A DNA stretch of 64,000 bases from Hydrogenovibrio crunogenus (GCF_004786015.1 NZ_CP032096.1:2356001-2420000), one strand, 5' to 3'. Shown: positions 1-10,868, numbered from the stretch's first letter. A program made the numbers and translations. Notes: generated by a model from the letters alone, not told the origin.

Positions 1-193
1 TAGCTAGATGGCCAATAACTACGGAATTAGCACATAAGTTGCTCTCCCCTTTGAAAATATTAAAAGAGAACCTTTATTCGGATTATCATAAATCCTAGAT
101 TTTATTATTAACATTTAGACCAAAATGGTAGCGTCTTCATTTGTCGCTAAATAAGATTATAATCTGGCTACTCATAAATCATAAAGGACAGAT

Positions 194-385
194 ATGCCAG
201 TTAAGCCAAAACCATTTAAATTAATGTGCGAGGACTGCGGATGGGCACAAGTTTATGCACCAAGATCAGACGCTATTTGTGCACCTTTAAATGAATGCCC
301 TAAATGTGGTTCAAAAAAAATTAATATGAAAATTCTAAATTCGTCACTTTCGGTGTTTTTAAATAAATTAATTTCAAAACAATGA
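194..385 (+). CDS. small zinc-ribbon protein
   Basis: A 63-residue protein with two CxxC knuckles (CEDC near residues 12-15 and CPKC near 35-38), typical of a rubredoxin-like or zinc-ribbon metal site. The ATG follows an AAGGA Shine-Dalgarno at good spacing. It ends 10 bp before the WYL regulator on the same strand, so the two are probably cotranscribed. A nucleic-acid or protein-binding accessory role would fit, but nothing in the sequence fixes its function. Confidence 0.6.
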   Translation: MPVKPKPFKLMCEDCGWAQVYAPRSDAICAPLNECPKCGSKKINMKILNSSLSVFLNKLISKQ

Positions 386-395
386 AGAACAAACA

Positions 396-1394
396 ATGAA
401 TCATGAAACTGTATTAAGGCTTATTACGCTTTTGCAATTAATCCCAAACTCTCCGCGGTCAAGTAACACTTGGACGTTAAAACAAAAATTGATAGAGGAA
501 GGTTTTGCCCCTTCAGACAGAACTCTTCAAAGAGATTTAGAGAAATTGAGTTTAGGGTTTCCAATAGAGTGCGATGATTCCAAGAAACCTTACAAATGGT
601 CTCTGCATAATGATTATTCTAATAGATTGCCAGAGATGGATAACGCATCAGCTTTAACGTGGGCTTTGGCAGAGGAGTATTTAACAGGCTTGCTACCACA
701 GGTTGCGGTAGATAAGCTCAAAAATCAATTTGAACATGCCCATCAAATTTTAGACGTACAATCAAAGAACAGTTTTTCTCAGTGGCGACAAACGGTTAAA
801 GCCATTCCAAACGGTAAAGCTCTCATACCTGCTGAAATTGAATCCGATATTTGGCAGGTTGTAACTGAAGCACTCTTAGAAAAAAAGGCTCTTGAAGTCG
901 AATATCTAAGTCGAAAGAAAAATAAAGTTAAAAGCTTTTCGGTTCATCCCATTGGTATGGTTGTTAAGCACTCGATTACCTATCTAGTGGCTATGATCAA
1001 AGATTATGATGATATTAGGCAACTTGCGCTACATCGAATAAAAAAGGCCACTTTGACGGAGTCAAACGCTAGAACAATAGAAAACTTTTCCATTGACGAA
1101 TACATTAACTCTGGCGCGTTTGGTTACTCAATAGAAGAAAAAGAAACAGAGCTCAATGCTTTAATTGAGCCTTCCGTTGCATGGGTATTGGAAGAGACCC
1201 CAGTCAGTCATCAACAAGAACTTATTTTTGAACCGAAGATGAATTTATTTAAGTTAAAAGCAACTGTTCCTGACAATGATGAAACACTTTGGTGGTTAAT
1301 GGGATTTGGAAGCAAAGTGGAAGTGGTAAGCCCTAAATGCTGGCGGGAAAAGATTTACAACCATGCTTTAGCCATTGTTGAGCGTGCTCAGTAG
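396..1394 (+). CDS. WYL-domain transcriptional regulator
   Basis: A 332-residue protein with an N-terminal winged-helix region (about residues 1-65, including RTLQRDLEKL, the helix typical of YafY/DeoR-like regulators) and a central WYL-type domain (about 150-225). WYL regulators sense ligands, often nucleic acids or nucleotides, and are frequent in phage-defence islands. That fits the nearby hsd, HEPN and DUF2779 genes, although these lie on the opposite strand beyond the IS. Its operator is not evident. Family call is good; ligand and targets unknown. Confidence 0.8.
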   Translation: MNHETVLRLITLLQLIPNSPRSSNTWTLKQKLIEEGFAPSDRTLQRDLEKLSLGFPIECDDSKKPYKWSLHNDYSNRLPEMDNASALTWALAEEYLTGLLPQVAVDKLKNQFEHAHQILDVQSKNSFSQWRQTVKAIPNGKALIPAEIESDIWQVVTEALLEKKALEVEYLSRKKNKVKSFSVHPIGMVVKHSITYLVAMIKDYDDIRQLALHRIKKATLTESNARTIENFSIDEYINSGAFGYSIEEKETELNALIEPSVAWVLEETPVSHQQELIFEPKMNLFKLKATVPDNDETLWWLMGFGSKVEVVSPKCWREKIYNHALAIVERAQ

Positions 1395-1487
1395 ATTAAT
1401 GACATCCAGTTAGATTCATATGTACGTCAATAATTGACGCACCCTCATCGTAAAATCTCACCTAATAAAAAAGAACTAATAAGTGGG

Positions 1488-2985
<1,498 letters not shown>

Positions 2986-3032
2986 TTTGACTCACCTTTT
3001 TGATTTAGATGCATTTTAGCATCTCCAATTAG

Positions 3033-3057
3033 GTGGCCAATTTCACTTTACCACTAC
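3033..3057 (-). repeat. IS terminal inverted repeat, right
   Basis: Partner of the left repeat. Its outermost bases supply the codons GTA GTG GTA AAG TGA that terminate the truncated hsdS. Confidence 0.85.
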
Positions 3058-3843
3058 AATCCAATCCCCATCATCAAATTGTGGCTTCTGATTTTCAGCT
3101 AACTCATAAACTGTCTTTACCTTCCAATCCTCTGGGATTGGTCCGAGTTCGGTTTGTTTTTGGGCTTTTTTTGTGCCATCGGGGTGGTGGGCGAATTGCG
3201 GTAAGCGGGTTTTGCCGGTGAGCAGTTGTTGCATGGTGGCGGTCTTAATGGCTTGTTTTTTGACAATCAGTTTTTCCAACTCCGCCAATAACCCATCCAC
3301 ATCCGACAAGGCATTTGCAATGGTGGTTTGTTCTTCTAGAGAAGGATATGGTAACGATAAGCTTCTAATTATTTTTAGATTCAATCCTCCACGACCTCCA
3401 TCACCTGTTGATAAGCTTCTAAGCTCCTCATACCTGTAATCTAAGTTGTAGAACAGATATTCTGTTGAGTGTTTTGAACTTGGAAATATTGCCGCAATAG
3501 ATTGATTTGTACATAAGTCTATTTTTGATATAGCTACAGTTCCTCTCGTCTTTCCTTGACCAGCCAACCCCATCAATACTGACTCTGATGGAACATATTT
3601 AGTACTGCTATTTGAGAGACCCTCATTTGTAATCCTTTCAGAAACATCAAACACTCTTTTTAAATGTAATTCTCCAGAACTCATCCAAGGATTATTTCCT
3701 CCCCAATATGAAGAAATCGATGTGCTAGGAGTCCCTCCTGCTGTGCAGTCGGTAAACTCACCAATTTTTTTGACATTCCAATCCTCAGGAATCACGCCTA
3801 TTTCTGTCTGCTTATAACCCGCTGGAATCGTTTGCTTGCTCAT
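3043..3843 (-). pseudogene. hsdS: type I restriction specificity subunit HsdS, 3'-truncated by IS
   Basis: Starts immediately after hsdM. The 266-residue product has TRD1 (about residues 15-175), the central conserved helical spacer (PSLEEQTTIANALSDVDG through KTATMQQLLTGKTRLP, about 170-215) and only the first 25-30 residues of TRD2 (GPIPEDWKV onward). The IS enters exactly on a codon boundary at 3057 and adds V-V-V-K and a stop. Full HsdS is normally about 400-450 residues, so roughly 40% is gone. Half-length HsdS proteins with one TRD plus the spacer can dimerise and recognise a symmetrical site, so this may not be functionally dead. Confidence 0.9.
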
Positions 3844-6258
3844 TTAGACCTCCAATCCCATGGATTTCAGGTGGTCGGCAACTTTTTCACTTAAAGCCGA
3901 CACTTGGCTTTCGATTTTGGGCAAAGTTTCAGCGTAGCGTTCTTCCAGCTCTTTCACTCGGTTGGCGAGTTGTTGGGTGATGCGTTCAATTTCGGCTTCA
4001 ATATTCGCTTGTAAGGTAGCCAACCATTTATCTTCAACAATCAGCGCTTTAATCTCCGATTCCACCAAACCTGGGTATTTTTTAAAGACCGCTAAATCCA
4101 AGGCTTCTTGCGCTTCTTTCAGTGTTTTTTTGGCTTTGGCTTCGCTTTCAAATTGTTTTTGAACCGTTATTAACAGTGCTTTTTCGTCTGCCTCGGTGAC
4201 GATTTTTAATCTGGCGGTCACAGTGGCTTTGGTGACTTTGTCTTTATCGTTCATTGCCTCGACCAGTAATCCGTCTTCACCGCTGTTTTCTCCGATTAGG
4301 GTTTCCAGCTCTTGCGTAATGCTGTCCAGTTCGGTTTGCTGCTGTTCGATTTGCGCTTGTTGGTCGGCAAAATAACGAGAAACCACCAGGCCTGGTGGAA
4401 TCAGTTCGGCTTTGTATTTGGCTTTGCCAATGATTAAATCCGGCGTTTCTTTGAGTTTTTCGCCTTTGGCGACTTTGAGTTCTCGAATACGGCTACCCGC
4501 TTGCCAGCCGTCTTGCACCAAGACATAAACATCGTCCTGCATAATGTCTGCCCAGTAATCCATGAGGATTTGATAGATATCGTATTTGCTTAACAGCGGC
4601 GCATCTGTATAGGCCTGTAACAAGGCTTCACTAATACGGTGAATAATGGCTTTAGGCGCCTCGCCAATTTGCAGCTTTGTTAAGTCGCAGGCTTGATACC
4701 AGTCGCTAAACGGTTTCAGACTTTGTTTGGCAAAATGCATAAACTCTGGATGGTTCAAAATTGTGCTTTTGACGTGACTGGCTTCTACCAACCCCTTGCT
4801 GTAGCCTTCTCGATCATCGTCAAACAAGGTGGCGCGAATACTGGGAAAGACTTGCCAATATTCGTTTAATGCATCAATATCGGCATTGGGAATACCGCCT
4901 TGTAAGTGGGCGCTTAGATCATGTAAATCTTCCGGTTCGGAGCTGTCGATATAGCGCGGAATATTAAGGTTGTAATCGTTGTCAGCAATTTCCTGCATGG
5001 CCACCATGCGGCTAAAACGTGGTAGCTGGATTTGTTTGGTAAACACATCGACGATTTTGTGCAGATCCTGCGAACGCAGACGGTTTTTATTGCCGTCTTT
5101 AATAAAGCCTTTGCTGGCATCGACCATAAAAATGCCCGTGCGGGATTGAGCCTGTTCTTTATCGACCACAATAATACAAGCCGGAATGCCGGTGCCGTAA
5201 AACAGGTTGGCAGGCAGACCGATAATGCCTTTGATATAGCCTTGTTTGATCAGATTTTCACGAATGCGCGCCTCGGCATTACCACGGAATAACACACCAT
5301 GCGGCAAAATTACTGCGGCTTTACCCGTGCTTTTAAGCGATTTTAGAATATGCAGTAAAAAGGCATAGTCGCCGTTTTTCTCTGGTGGCACGCCCCAATG
5401 AAAACGATCTAACTCGTCCTGTTCCGGATTCAGACCCGACGTCCAGTTTTTGGAAGAAAACGGAGGGTTGGCCACCGCAAAATCAAAGCGCTTGAGTTCA
5501 CCATTGGCTTCTTTCCACTCTGGCTCAGCAAGCGTGTTCCCTTTTACGATTTTAGCGGTAGCGGTATTATGCAGAATCATGTTCATACGTGCCAAGGCGC
5601 TGGTGGCATTGTCCATTTCTTGACCGTAAATCGTCATACCGCGCGGACTCTCATCGCTGACTTTAAGCAGTAACGAACCGGAACCGCAGGTGGGATCGTA
5701 AACAGTGGTATCTTGCGACGTTTGATTGTTAATACCAATCACTTTGGCGAGAATGCGAGAGACTTCCGCGGGCGTGTAGAATTGTCCTTTGGATTTGCCG
5801 GACTCCGTCGCAAAGTGGCGCATTAGGTATTCGTAGGCATCGCCGAGCAGATCATCGCCTTCAGCTCGGTTGGCGGATAGGTTTAAACCATCAAAAATAC
5901 CGACCAACTTACTGAGTCGGTCCACCATGTCCTTGCCCTTGCCGAGCTTTTCTTCATCATTGAAGTCGGCCACATCAATGACGCCTTTGAGGTCATTTTC
6001 TTCAGCCAGCGCGGCAATGATTTTATTGAATTTGTCACCAATTTCTTTATCGCCTTTGAGCTTGAGCATATCCTCAAAGCTGCCGCCATCCGGTACCACA
6101 ATCATGCCGTAAGGATCGCCTTTGTATTTATCAGAGACATACTTCATAAACAGCAGCGTCAATACATAATCCTTGTACTGACTGGCATCCATGCCGCCAC
6201 GTAATGCATCGCAGCTTGCCCAAAGAGAGGAATAAAGTTCGGTTTTTTTAATGGCCAT
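3844..6258 (-). CDS. hsdM: type I restriction-modification methyltransferase HsdM
   Basis: An N6-adenine methyltransferase subunit. It has an N-terminal helical HsdM_N region, the SAM-binding motif DPTCGSGSLLL, and the catalytic motif NPPF (VANPPFSSKNW). At 804 residues it is much longer than the classical 500-530. The extension after about residue 620 is rich in charged coiled-coil helices (QQAQIEQQQTELDSI; final helical repeats to KVADHLKSMGLEV). It abuts hsdS. No hsdR is visible in the window, so restriction activity is not supported; modification alone is possible. Confidence 0.92.
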   Translation of the reverse strand: MAIKKTELYSSLWASCDALRGGMDASQYKDYVLTLLFMKYVSDKYKGDPYGMIVVPDGGSFEDMLKLKGDKEIGDKFNKIIAALAEENDLKGVIDVADFNDEEKLGKGKDMVDRLSKLVGIFDGLNLSANRAEGDDLLGDAYEYLMRHFATESGKSKGQFYTPAEVSRILAKVIGINNQTSQDTTVYDPTCGSGSLLLKVSDESPRGMTIYGQEMDNATSALARMNMILHNTATAKIVKGNTLAEPEWKEANGELKRFDFAVANPPFSSKNWTSGLNPEQDELDRFHWGVPPEKNGDYAFLLHILKSLKSTGKAAVILPHGVLFRGNAEARIRENLIKQGYIKGIIGLPANLFYGTGIPACIIVVDKEQAQSRTGIFMVDASKGFIKDGNKNRLRSQDLHKIVDVFTKQIQLPRFSRMVAMQEIADNDYNLNIPRYIDSSEPEDLHDLSAHLQGGIPNADIDALNEYWQVFPSIRATLFDDDREGYSKGLVEASHVKSTILNHPEFMHFAKQSLKPFSDWYQACDLTKLQIGEAPKAIIHRISEALLQAYTDAPLLSKYDIYQILMDYWADIMQDDVYVLVQDGWQAGSRIRELKVAKGEKLKETPDLIIGKAKYKAELIPPGLVVSRYFADQQAQIEQQQTELDSITQELETLIGENSGEDGLLVEAMNDKDKVTKATVTARLKIVTEADEKALLITVQKQFESEAKAKKTLKEAQEALDLAVFKKYPGLVESEIKALIVEDKWLATLQANIEAEIERITQQLANRVKELEERYAETLPKIESQVSALSEKVADHLKSMGLEV
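4386..4395. repeat. CCAGGCCTGG palindrome, copy 1
   Basis: Inside hsdM, extended to CCACCAGGCCTGGTGG. Confidence 0.8.
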
Positions 6259-6287
6259 GTTGAGTTTTATTTTCTTTTTAATGTTGG

Positions 6288-6932
6288 TTATTTAATAACG
6301 GGAAAAGTGAGTTGTCCGAATTCGGTATCGCCAGATTCCATCATGATATCAATCATCACGGGGACTATTTTTTCCATGATGCGTCTTCCGTCTTGCACCT
6401 GTTGGCGATTGACATAAGAGTTCCAAGTGGCACCGCCGTGAATCAATTGGTTGCGTAATACATACAAGCGATCAAAGACAATGGATAACACCTCGGCTGT
6501 ATGATTCTGCATCAACTTGCCGATAGCCGCTTTTTTACTGGCTTCAAACTTGCGTTTCCACTCTTCACTGCTGTCGTGTTCACGTAATGCCTTCCAGAAG
6601 GGTTCAAATACAAATTTATTCTCGATCAGAGTGCGTATTTCACCACTAAAGGCTTGAAATAATAACGGATGAAGCTGTTGTTTTGAATCGACTTCGATCA
6701 TTTTTTGGAAAAAAAGACCGAGTGACTCTCTTTCAGATCGTCTTGACCCTAGTTCTTCAGCATAAGCGGCATTGAAGGCGATCCAGAGAAAGATGAATTT
6801 AGCATCGTCATCTTCAGTTTCTTGTTCGGAGCGTTCCAGCCATTTTAATGCGCGGTGAATACGAATATTGTTTGGTTCTGAAAGGGACTCGAATAGAGAC
6901 TTATGTTTTTGTTTTAATGCAATATAATCCAT
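6288..6932 (-). CDS. HEPN-like protein in hsd operon
   Basis: A 214-residue, mostly helical soluble protein. Residues 160-165 read R-N-Q-L-I-H, the RX4H signature of HEPN ribonucleases, in a predicted helix as in that superfamily. It lies 29 bp upstream of hsdM and 39 bp downstream of the DUF2779 gene, all leftward. Type I systems are known to carry HEPN anticodon nucleases (PrrC, RloC) as guards, but this protein is short and has no ATPase part, so the analogy is only contextual. Without a search the motif could be coincidental. Confidence 0.55.
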   Translation of the reverse strand: MDYIALKQKHKSLFESLSEPNNIRIHRALKWLERSEQETEDDDAKFIFLWIAFNAAYAEELGSRRSERESLGLFFQKMIEVDSKQQLHPLLFQAFSGEIRTLIENKFVFEPFWKALREHDSSEEWKRKFEASKKAAIGKLMQNHTAEVLSIVFDRLYVLRNQLIHGGATWNSYVNRQQVQDGRRIMEKIVPVMIDIMMESGDTEFGQLTFPVIK

Positions 6933-6971
6933 TTATTATTTCCCTGGTTAACACTCTAACAAGCTATAAAT

Positions 6972-8438
6972 TTAAGCAACTAATGAAACCAATTTTTGGT
7001 AAATTTTAACCATTGCCAAAGTATCCAAGTGACAATAGGCGAGTAAATCATGTCTAATCTTTTGTCGCTGATTCTGATCATTTAACAAATGTAACTTGGC
7101 AAAAATATCCATCGCCATACCACCGTTTTGAATTTCGAGTTTTTTGTAATCTAGTTCTGGGTCGTCTGGAAACATAGCCGGTAAAACTGACTTGATTGAG
7201 AAGCTGCCATTAAAGTCTGGATGGTAATAGCCGAGTTGCTTAAAAGGATCCATAAGATCTATAAACCGTTCATGCATTTGCATCAGCTCTGCTTGATAGC
7301 CACTCACCGTTTTTGCGAGCTCTCTAATGACACCTTGTTCAAAACTTTTATTAAAGGCCATAATGCTCCCTACAGGCTCAATGTCTTTGATCATCTGTCG
7401 TACGATATCCTCTCTTGGATCTGCATTTTCATCGCCCAAAAATTCTTTATGTTCCAGCGCTCCATCTTCATGAAGAACATGAAGGGAATATTGAAAAGGA
7501 ATTTTCATGTAGGGTTTTTGACCATCAAACCTTGGAATGGCATCTTGAAAAGTCTCAAAATCAAAAAAATGAATGGGAAATTGCACGGAATCAACAAAGC
7601 TTCTTAGAACATCTTTATTGATAAGGGGTTGCTGGTTAATCGAGCTTTGAACTTGTACTTGTTGAACATCTGAGAGATTTTGACCTGATGGTATTTGCTC
7701 AAATTCAACGATGCCTTGACGGTATAAATCAAACTTTTTATTGACATTCATTCGGTATAGATTAAAAACAGATGGAGATGGAATATCTTTCCAACAATGA
7801 GCTTTAAAGTCACATTCATGAGGATTGGTACAGTGAGCGCCTAATTCAACTTGAGGCTCTTCAGCCTTTATCATTTCTTCCATTGCATTTAAGCGAATAG
7901 GAATTTCCGCTTGCTTAGTTAAAACAATGTCAGTGATATCAACAACTGTAAATAGCTGATCAATGTCGAGATCGCCTTGCCTTATGTACTGATTGTTAAT
8001 GTGTACGATCGCGATTCGGTTTAAATCTAAAACTTTCGAAAAGGCGTACCATTGAACTGCGGCATCATCTTGGTAATAGTCTTTAACACTCGTGGATGCT
8101 TTTACTTCATAAACATCCCACTTATCATCATTCTTTACCAGGATATCCGCCATAGCAAAGACGCCATTTTCTTTAAAGGTGGCTTCATAAATAATCGAAA
8201 CGCCCTGATCGATGAGTTCTTGTGTGCGCTGAACCATCCCTTCAAAGTCTTTTGAATCAAACTCAATTTCTATCCCACCAGGGAATAATTGGCAAGCCAA
8301 GCTTCCGACAGTATGCCCTGTATCAAATTTGGCTTGTTGTTGTGCATCAGGAAGCGTTCTGAGTTCAGGTTGATTTTTGTATAGCCATAAGGATTTATGA
8401 CATTGGAGACCTCGAATATATTGAGACTTAGATAACAA
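6972..8438 (-). CDS. DUF2779 protein: Cas4/RecB-like nuclease plus DEDD exonuclease-like domain
   Basis: A 488-residue protein beginning with TTG at 8438 behind an AAGGA site. The N-terminal half has a PD-(D/E)XK pattern (E86, D98, then E111-V-K113) and four cysteines in Cas4-like arrangement (C13, then C203, C209, C215), suggesting an iron-sulfur nuclease. The C-terminal half has RNase-H/DEDD-type residues (DFETF at 293-297, FNKSFE at about 362-367, HLDT at 470-473). It heads the operon that continues into the HEPN and hsdMS genes. A defence nuclease role is likely but unproven. Confidence 0.75.
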   Translation of the reverse strand: MLSKSQYIRGLQCHKSLWLYKNQPELRTLPDAQQQAKFDTGHTVGSLACQLFPGGIEIEFDSKDFEGMVQRTQELIDQGVSIIYEATFKENGVFAMADILVKNDDKWDVYEVKASTSVKDYYQDDAAVQWYAFSKVLDLNRIAIVHINNQYIRQGDLDIDQLFTVVDITDIVLTKQAEIPIRLNAMEEMIKAEEPQVELGAHCTNPHECDFKAHCWKDIPSPSVFNLYRMNVNKKFDLYRQGIVEFEQIPSGQNLSDVQQVQVQSSINQQPLINKDVLRSFVDSVQFPIHFFDFETFQDAIPRFDGQKPYMKIPFQYSLHVLHEDGALEHKEFLGDENADPREDIVRQMIKDIEPVGSIMAFNKSFEQGVIRELAKTVSGYQAELMQMHERFIDLMDPFKQLGYYHPDFNGSFSIKSVLPAMFPDDPELDYKKLEIQNGGMAMDIFAKLHLLNDQNQRQKIRHDLLAYCHLDTLAMVKIYQKLVSLVA

Positions 8439-8855
8439 GATTTAATTCCTTTTAAAAATCAGCTTGATGAACTCAATATACCCATTGACTTATGTACTTT
8501 TAAGACTACCACCACTAAACGTCTTTATTCCAAGATAATTCTCTTTTGTCAGGAGTTTACTGAAGTAAGGCTGATGATACAGTAACTCCCTTCTTTTTTG
8601 GCCAAATTCAGCATTTACACGTATAAAAATTTTGCATAGCATTGTGACATAATTTTATTTGGACTAATCAAGATCAAGAAAGCCATTTGAAAATTGTAAC
8701 AATATTCTAAAAACCTTTTATTACAGGTTTCATACATAAAAAACTCACTTGAAATCAAGTGAGTTTTTAAACATTATGTCTACACCGAGATTTAAACTTG
8801 AAGCTCCATCATTATGGATGTTGTGAATTAATAAATGGCATCAAGTAAACAATAC
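8439..8855. other. intergenic region between integrase and defence operon
   Basis: About 417 bp without a credible gene. It should contain the promoter of the leftward DUF2779-HEPN-hsd operon and, near its right end, the integrase terminator at 8738-8768. No tRNA fragment or attachment-site repeat was recognised here. Confidence 0.6.
8738..8768 (-). terminator. bidirectional terminator after integrase
   Basis: A 10-bp perfect stem (ACTCACTTGA with TCAAGTGAGT) with A-runs on one side and T-runs on the other, so it can work in both directions. It lies just past the integrase stop. Confidence 0.8.
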
Positions 8856-10151
8856 TCATTGACCACCTCCTGAACGATAGTCTTGTGTGTTCTGCAAGAT
8901 CTGATCCCAGAATGCCATTTCGTTTTGTTGTTCAAGTACCTCAGAATTTTCTGGCTTATCTTCATCAACGCTTTCCTCTTTATTAGCCGCTACATGAAAA
9001 CCATCAATGTTCGACGCCAACAAACGTTCCATCGCTGAACCATCCTTACGGGTTAGGTTGGGAACGTAACGAGCGTAGACAGTAAAAAGCATCGAAGTAG
9101 TTGAATGCCCCATCTGTTTGGCAATCCAGTTTGGATTTTCTCCTGCCGCTAACCAAATCGTAGCGGCAGTGTGACGCGTTTGATAAGGTTTACGGTACTT
9201 GAGCTTAAGATAAGAAAGTAGTGGCTTCCAAACCCTTCTTAAGAAGTTAGGTGTATGAACAGGCGCACCATTTCCAGTACAAAACACCAACTCAGATTCT
9301 GGGTCTCGTTCTTTAAACCTTTTTGATAAGGTGTTATAGACTAATGTGGACATTTCTATTTCTCGTTGAGACCCATCATTTTTGGTGTACTCCCATCGAC
9401 CTGCAGAATAAGTCTCGCGAACAAGAATTTCTCGACGAGAAAAATCAACATGCTCCCACTTAAGACCGTCAATTTCTCCTGTACGCATCCCTGTAAAGAA
9501 ACGAACTAATAAATAGTCTCGCCAATCAGAGCGCACTTGTGCAAGAATTTGATTAACCTCTTCAATAGAAAAAGGATCGATATGTACCTTTTCTTCTTTC
9601 AAAGGCTTGATATTGAGATGTGGTGGCGTAAAATCATATCGGTCAGCGGCTTCATTCATAACCATATTTAGACACTTAATAAATTTATTAATCGTCTTAG
9701 ACTTTAACTTACCGGCGGACTGTTTGGCGACGTGTGCTCGGTACTTTAAGATCTCTGCTTTGGTGATACTGCTGACCTCCATTTCTCCGAAATGCGGAAT
9801 TAAACGCTTATCTAGATAACTTCGATAACCATCCGCAGTGGCTTTTCGCCATGTTGGTTCCATTTCTGAAAACCACTCCTCAACAAAATCTTTAAACAAT
9901 GGTGTTTTGGTATAACCTGTCATCATCTCTGCTTGGATCTTGCGGATTTTTTCTACCATTGGACTTTTTGGAAAATACTTTTCGTATTCAAAAGTACCTA
10001 ACGTAATCTCAGCTTCAATCCTATCCAATATCTTGGTTAACTTTTTACGGTTTGACTTAGTATCGGGTAAGGCGGTCTGCTCTCGGCACCTTTCATTTAA
10101 AATACGAAAATCAAAAAATAATTTTCCTGAACGGGCTCTAATGCTTGCCAT
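8856..10151 (-). CDS. tyrosine site-specific integrase
   Basis: A phage-type integrase. The start is set at the ATG at 10151, behind GGAGG, giving an N-terminal arm-binding segment (MASIRARSGKLFFDFR) typical of DUF3596-type integrases. A SAM-like core-binding domain follows, then the catalytic domain with the first Arg in TGMRTGEIDGLKW, HxxR-type QTRHTAATIW, and the nucleophile Tyr in TSMLFTVYARYVP. It overlaps the excisionase-like gene by 14 bp. The catalytic residues look intact, so the element may still be mobile. Confidence 0.92.
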   Translation of the reverse strand: MASIRARSGKLFFDFRILNERCREQTALPDTKSNRKKLTKILDRIEAEITLGTFEYEKYFPKSPMVEKIRKIQAEMMTGYTKTPLFKDFVEEWFSEMEPTWRKATADGYRSYLDKRLIPHFGEMEVSSITKAEILKYRAHVAKQSAGKLKSKTINKFIKCLNMVMNEAADRYDFTPPHLNIKPLKEEKVHIDPFSIEEVNQILAQVRSDWRDYLLVRFFTGMRTGEIDGLKWEHVDFSRREILVRETYSAGRWEYTKNDGSQREIEMSTLVYNTLSKRFKERDPESELVFCTGNGAPVHTPNFLRRVWKPLLSYLKLKYRKPYQTRHTAATIWLAAGENPNWIAKQMGHSTTSMLFTVYARYVPNLTRKDGSAMERLLASNIDGFHVAANKEESVDEDKPENSEVLEQQNEMAFWDQILQNTQDYRSGGGQ

Positions 10152-10380
10152 AACAAACACCTCCGTTTGCCATAGGAACAGAGTAAACTGAGTTATTTGA
10201 AGCGTTATACATATCCTCTTCAATATTTTCCCAAATAAACAAAATTTTACGTTGACCAAATGGTCTAATGTAATGGCGCCCCTCTAGCAACACGCTATCT
10301 TTAAGATCATTACGAATTGTTCTGGCGTTGTACTTAATACGCTGAGATAATTCTTCAGTGGTTAAATAGGTAATATTCAT
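10138..10380 (-). CDS. excisionase-like / small winged-helix protein
   Basis: About 80 residues starting at the ATG at 10380 (MNITYLTTEELSQRI), favoured over the ATG at 10395 because only the former has a GGAGA site at good spacing. The N-terminal pattern (TTEELSQRIKYNARTIRNDL) resembles AlpA/Xis-type DNA-binding proteins. It overlaps the integrase start and is translated just ahead of it, as is common for xis-int pairs. Role inferred from size and position. Confidence 0.6.
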   Translation of the reverse strand: MNITYLTTEELSQRIKYNARTIRNDLKDSVLLEGRHYIRPFGQRKILFIWENIEEDMYNASNNSVYSVPMANGGVCYGKH

Positions 10381-10399
10381 GCTATCATTCTCCATTATT

Positions 10400-10508
10400 A
10401 AAAGATAAACAAAAAGATATAAAAGATAAATATATATATCTTTTAAGAATCATTATAAACACATTAATGCGCGCGTCAAGCATTATTAGATATATATATG
10501 TATCTTTT
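10400..10508. promoter_or_regulatory. AAAAGATA repeat cluster between xis-like gene and regulator
   Basis: Three direct copies of AAAAGATA (10400, 10412, 10421) and two inverted copies TATCTTTT (10437-10444, 10501-10508) lie in the divergent promoter region, separated by AT-rich tracts. This is the layout expected of operators for the divergent HTH repressor at 10526. Confidence 0.5.
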
Positions 10509-10525
10509 TATTACTGGAATAGGCG

Positions 10526-10777
10526 ATGATAAGATTTAAATTAAAAGAATTAATTGCAAAAAAAGAATTTCTAGATGGGCGAAGAGTTACTCTAAAACAA
10601 ATTGCTGAAGCAACAGGAATCAATAGAATGACGCTTACCAAAATTAATACTCAGCATGGGTATAGCACATCAACTGAAACGCTCAACAAACTATGCAAAT
10701 ACTTTGACTGCGAAATAGCAGATTTAGTTGAATATATTTCAGATGAAAAGTTTCAAGAAATGACAAGTAAAGATTGA
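10526..10777 (+). CDS. Cro/CI-type HTH transcriptional regulator
   Basis: An 83-residue XRE-like protein with a helix-turn-helix in TLKQIAEATGINRMTLTKI and a following helix (TSTETLNKLCKYFDCEIADL) typical of the HTH_26 group of small phage/island repressors. It diverges from the excisionase-integrase pair across a repeat-rich promoter, consistent with a maintenance/excision switch. Its Shine-Dalgarno (AGG) is weak. Confidence 0.8.
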   Translation: MIRFKLKELIAKKEFLDGRRVTLKQIAEATGINRMTLTKINTQHGYSTSTETLNKLCKYFDCEIADLVEYISDEKFQEMTSKD

Positions 10778-10839
10778 ATAAGGTCTATTTACGTATAGAT
10801 TTCAGTCTTGTTGTCTTTTTTAACAATTATTTAATAATC

Positions 10840-10868
10840 TGGGCTCTGATTGGGCACGATCTGGGCAC
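10840..10868 (+). repeat. three TGGGC(A/T)C repeats with 11-bp period
   Basis: TGGGCTC at 10840, TGGGCAC at 10851 and TGGGCAC at 10862, exactly one helical turn apart. They lie between the element's regulator and the tRNA-Phe promoter. Candidate integrase arm-type binding sites or a protein-binding array. Confidence 0.5.

Noticed and set aside
1434-1487. TTG start for the truncated left gene
   Set aside because: No ribosome site; the ATG at 1488 is more plausible.
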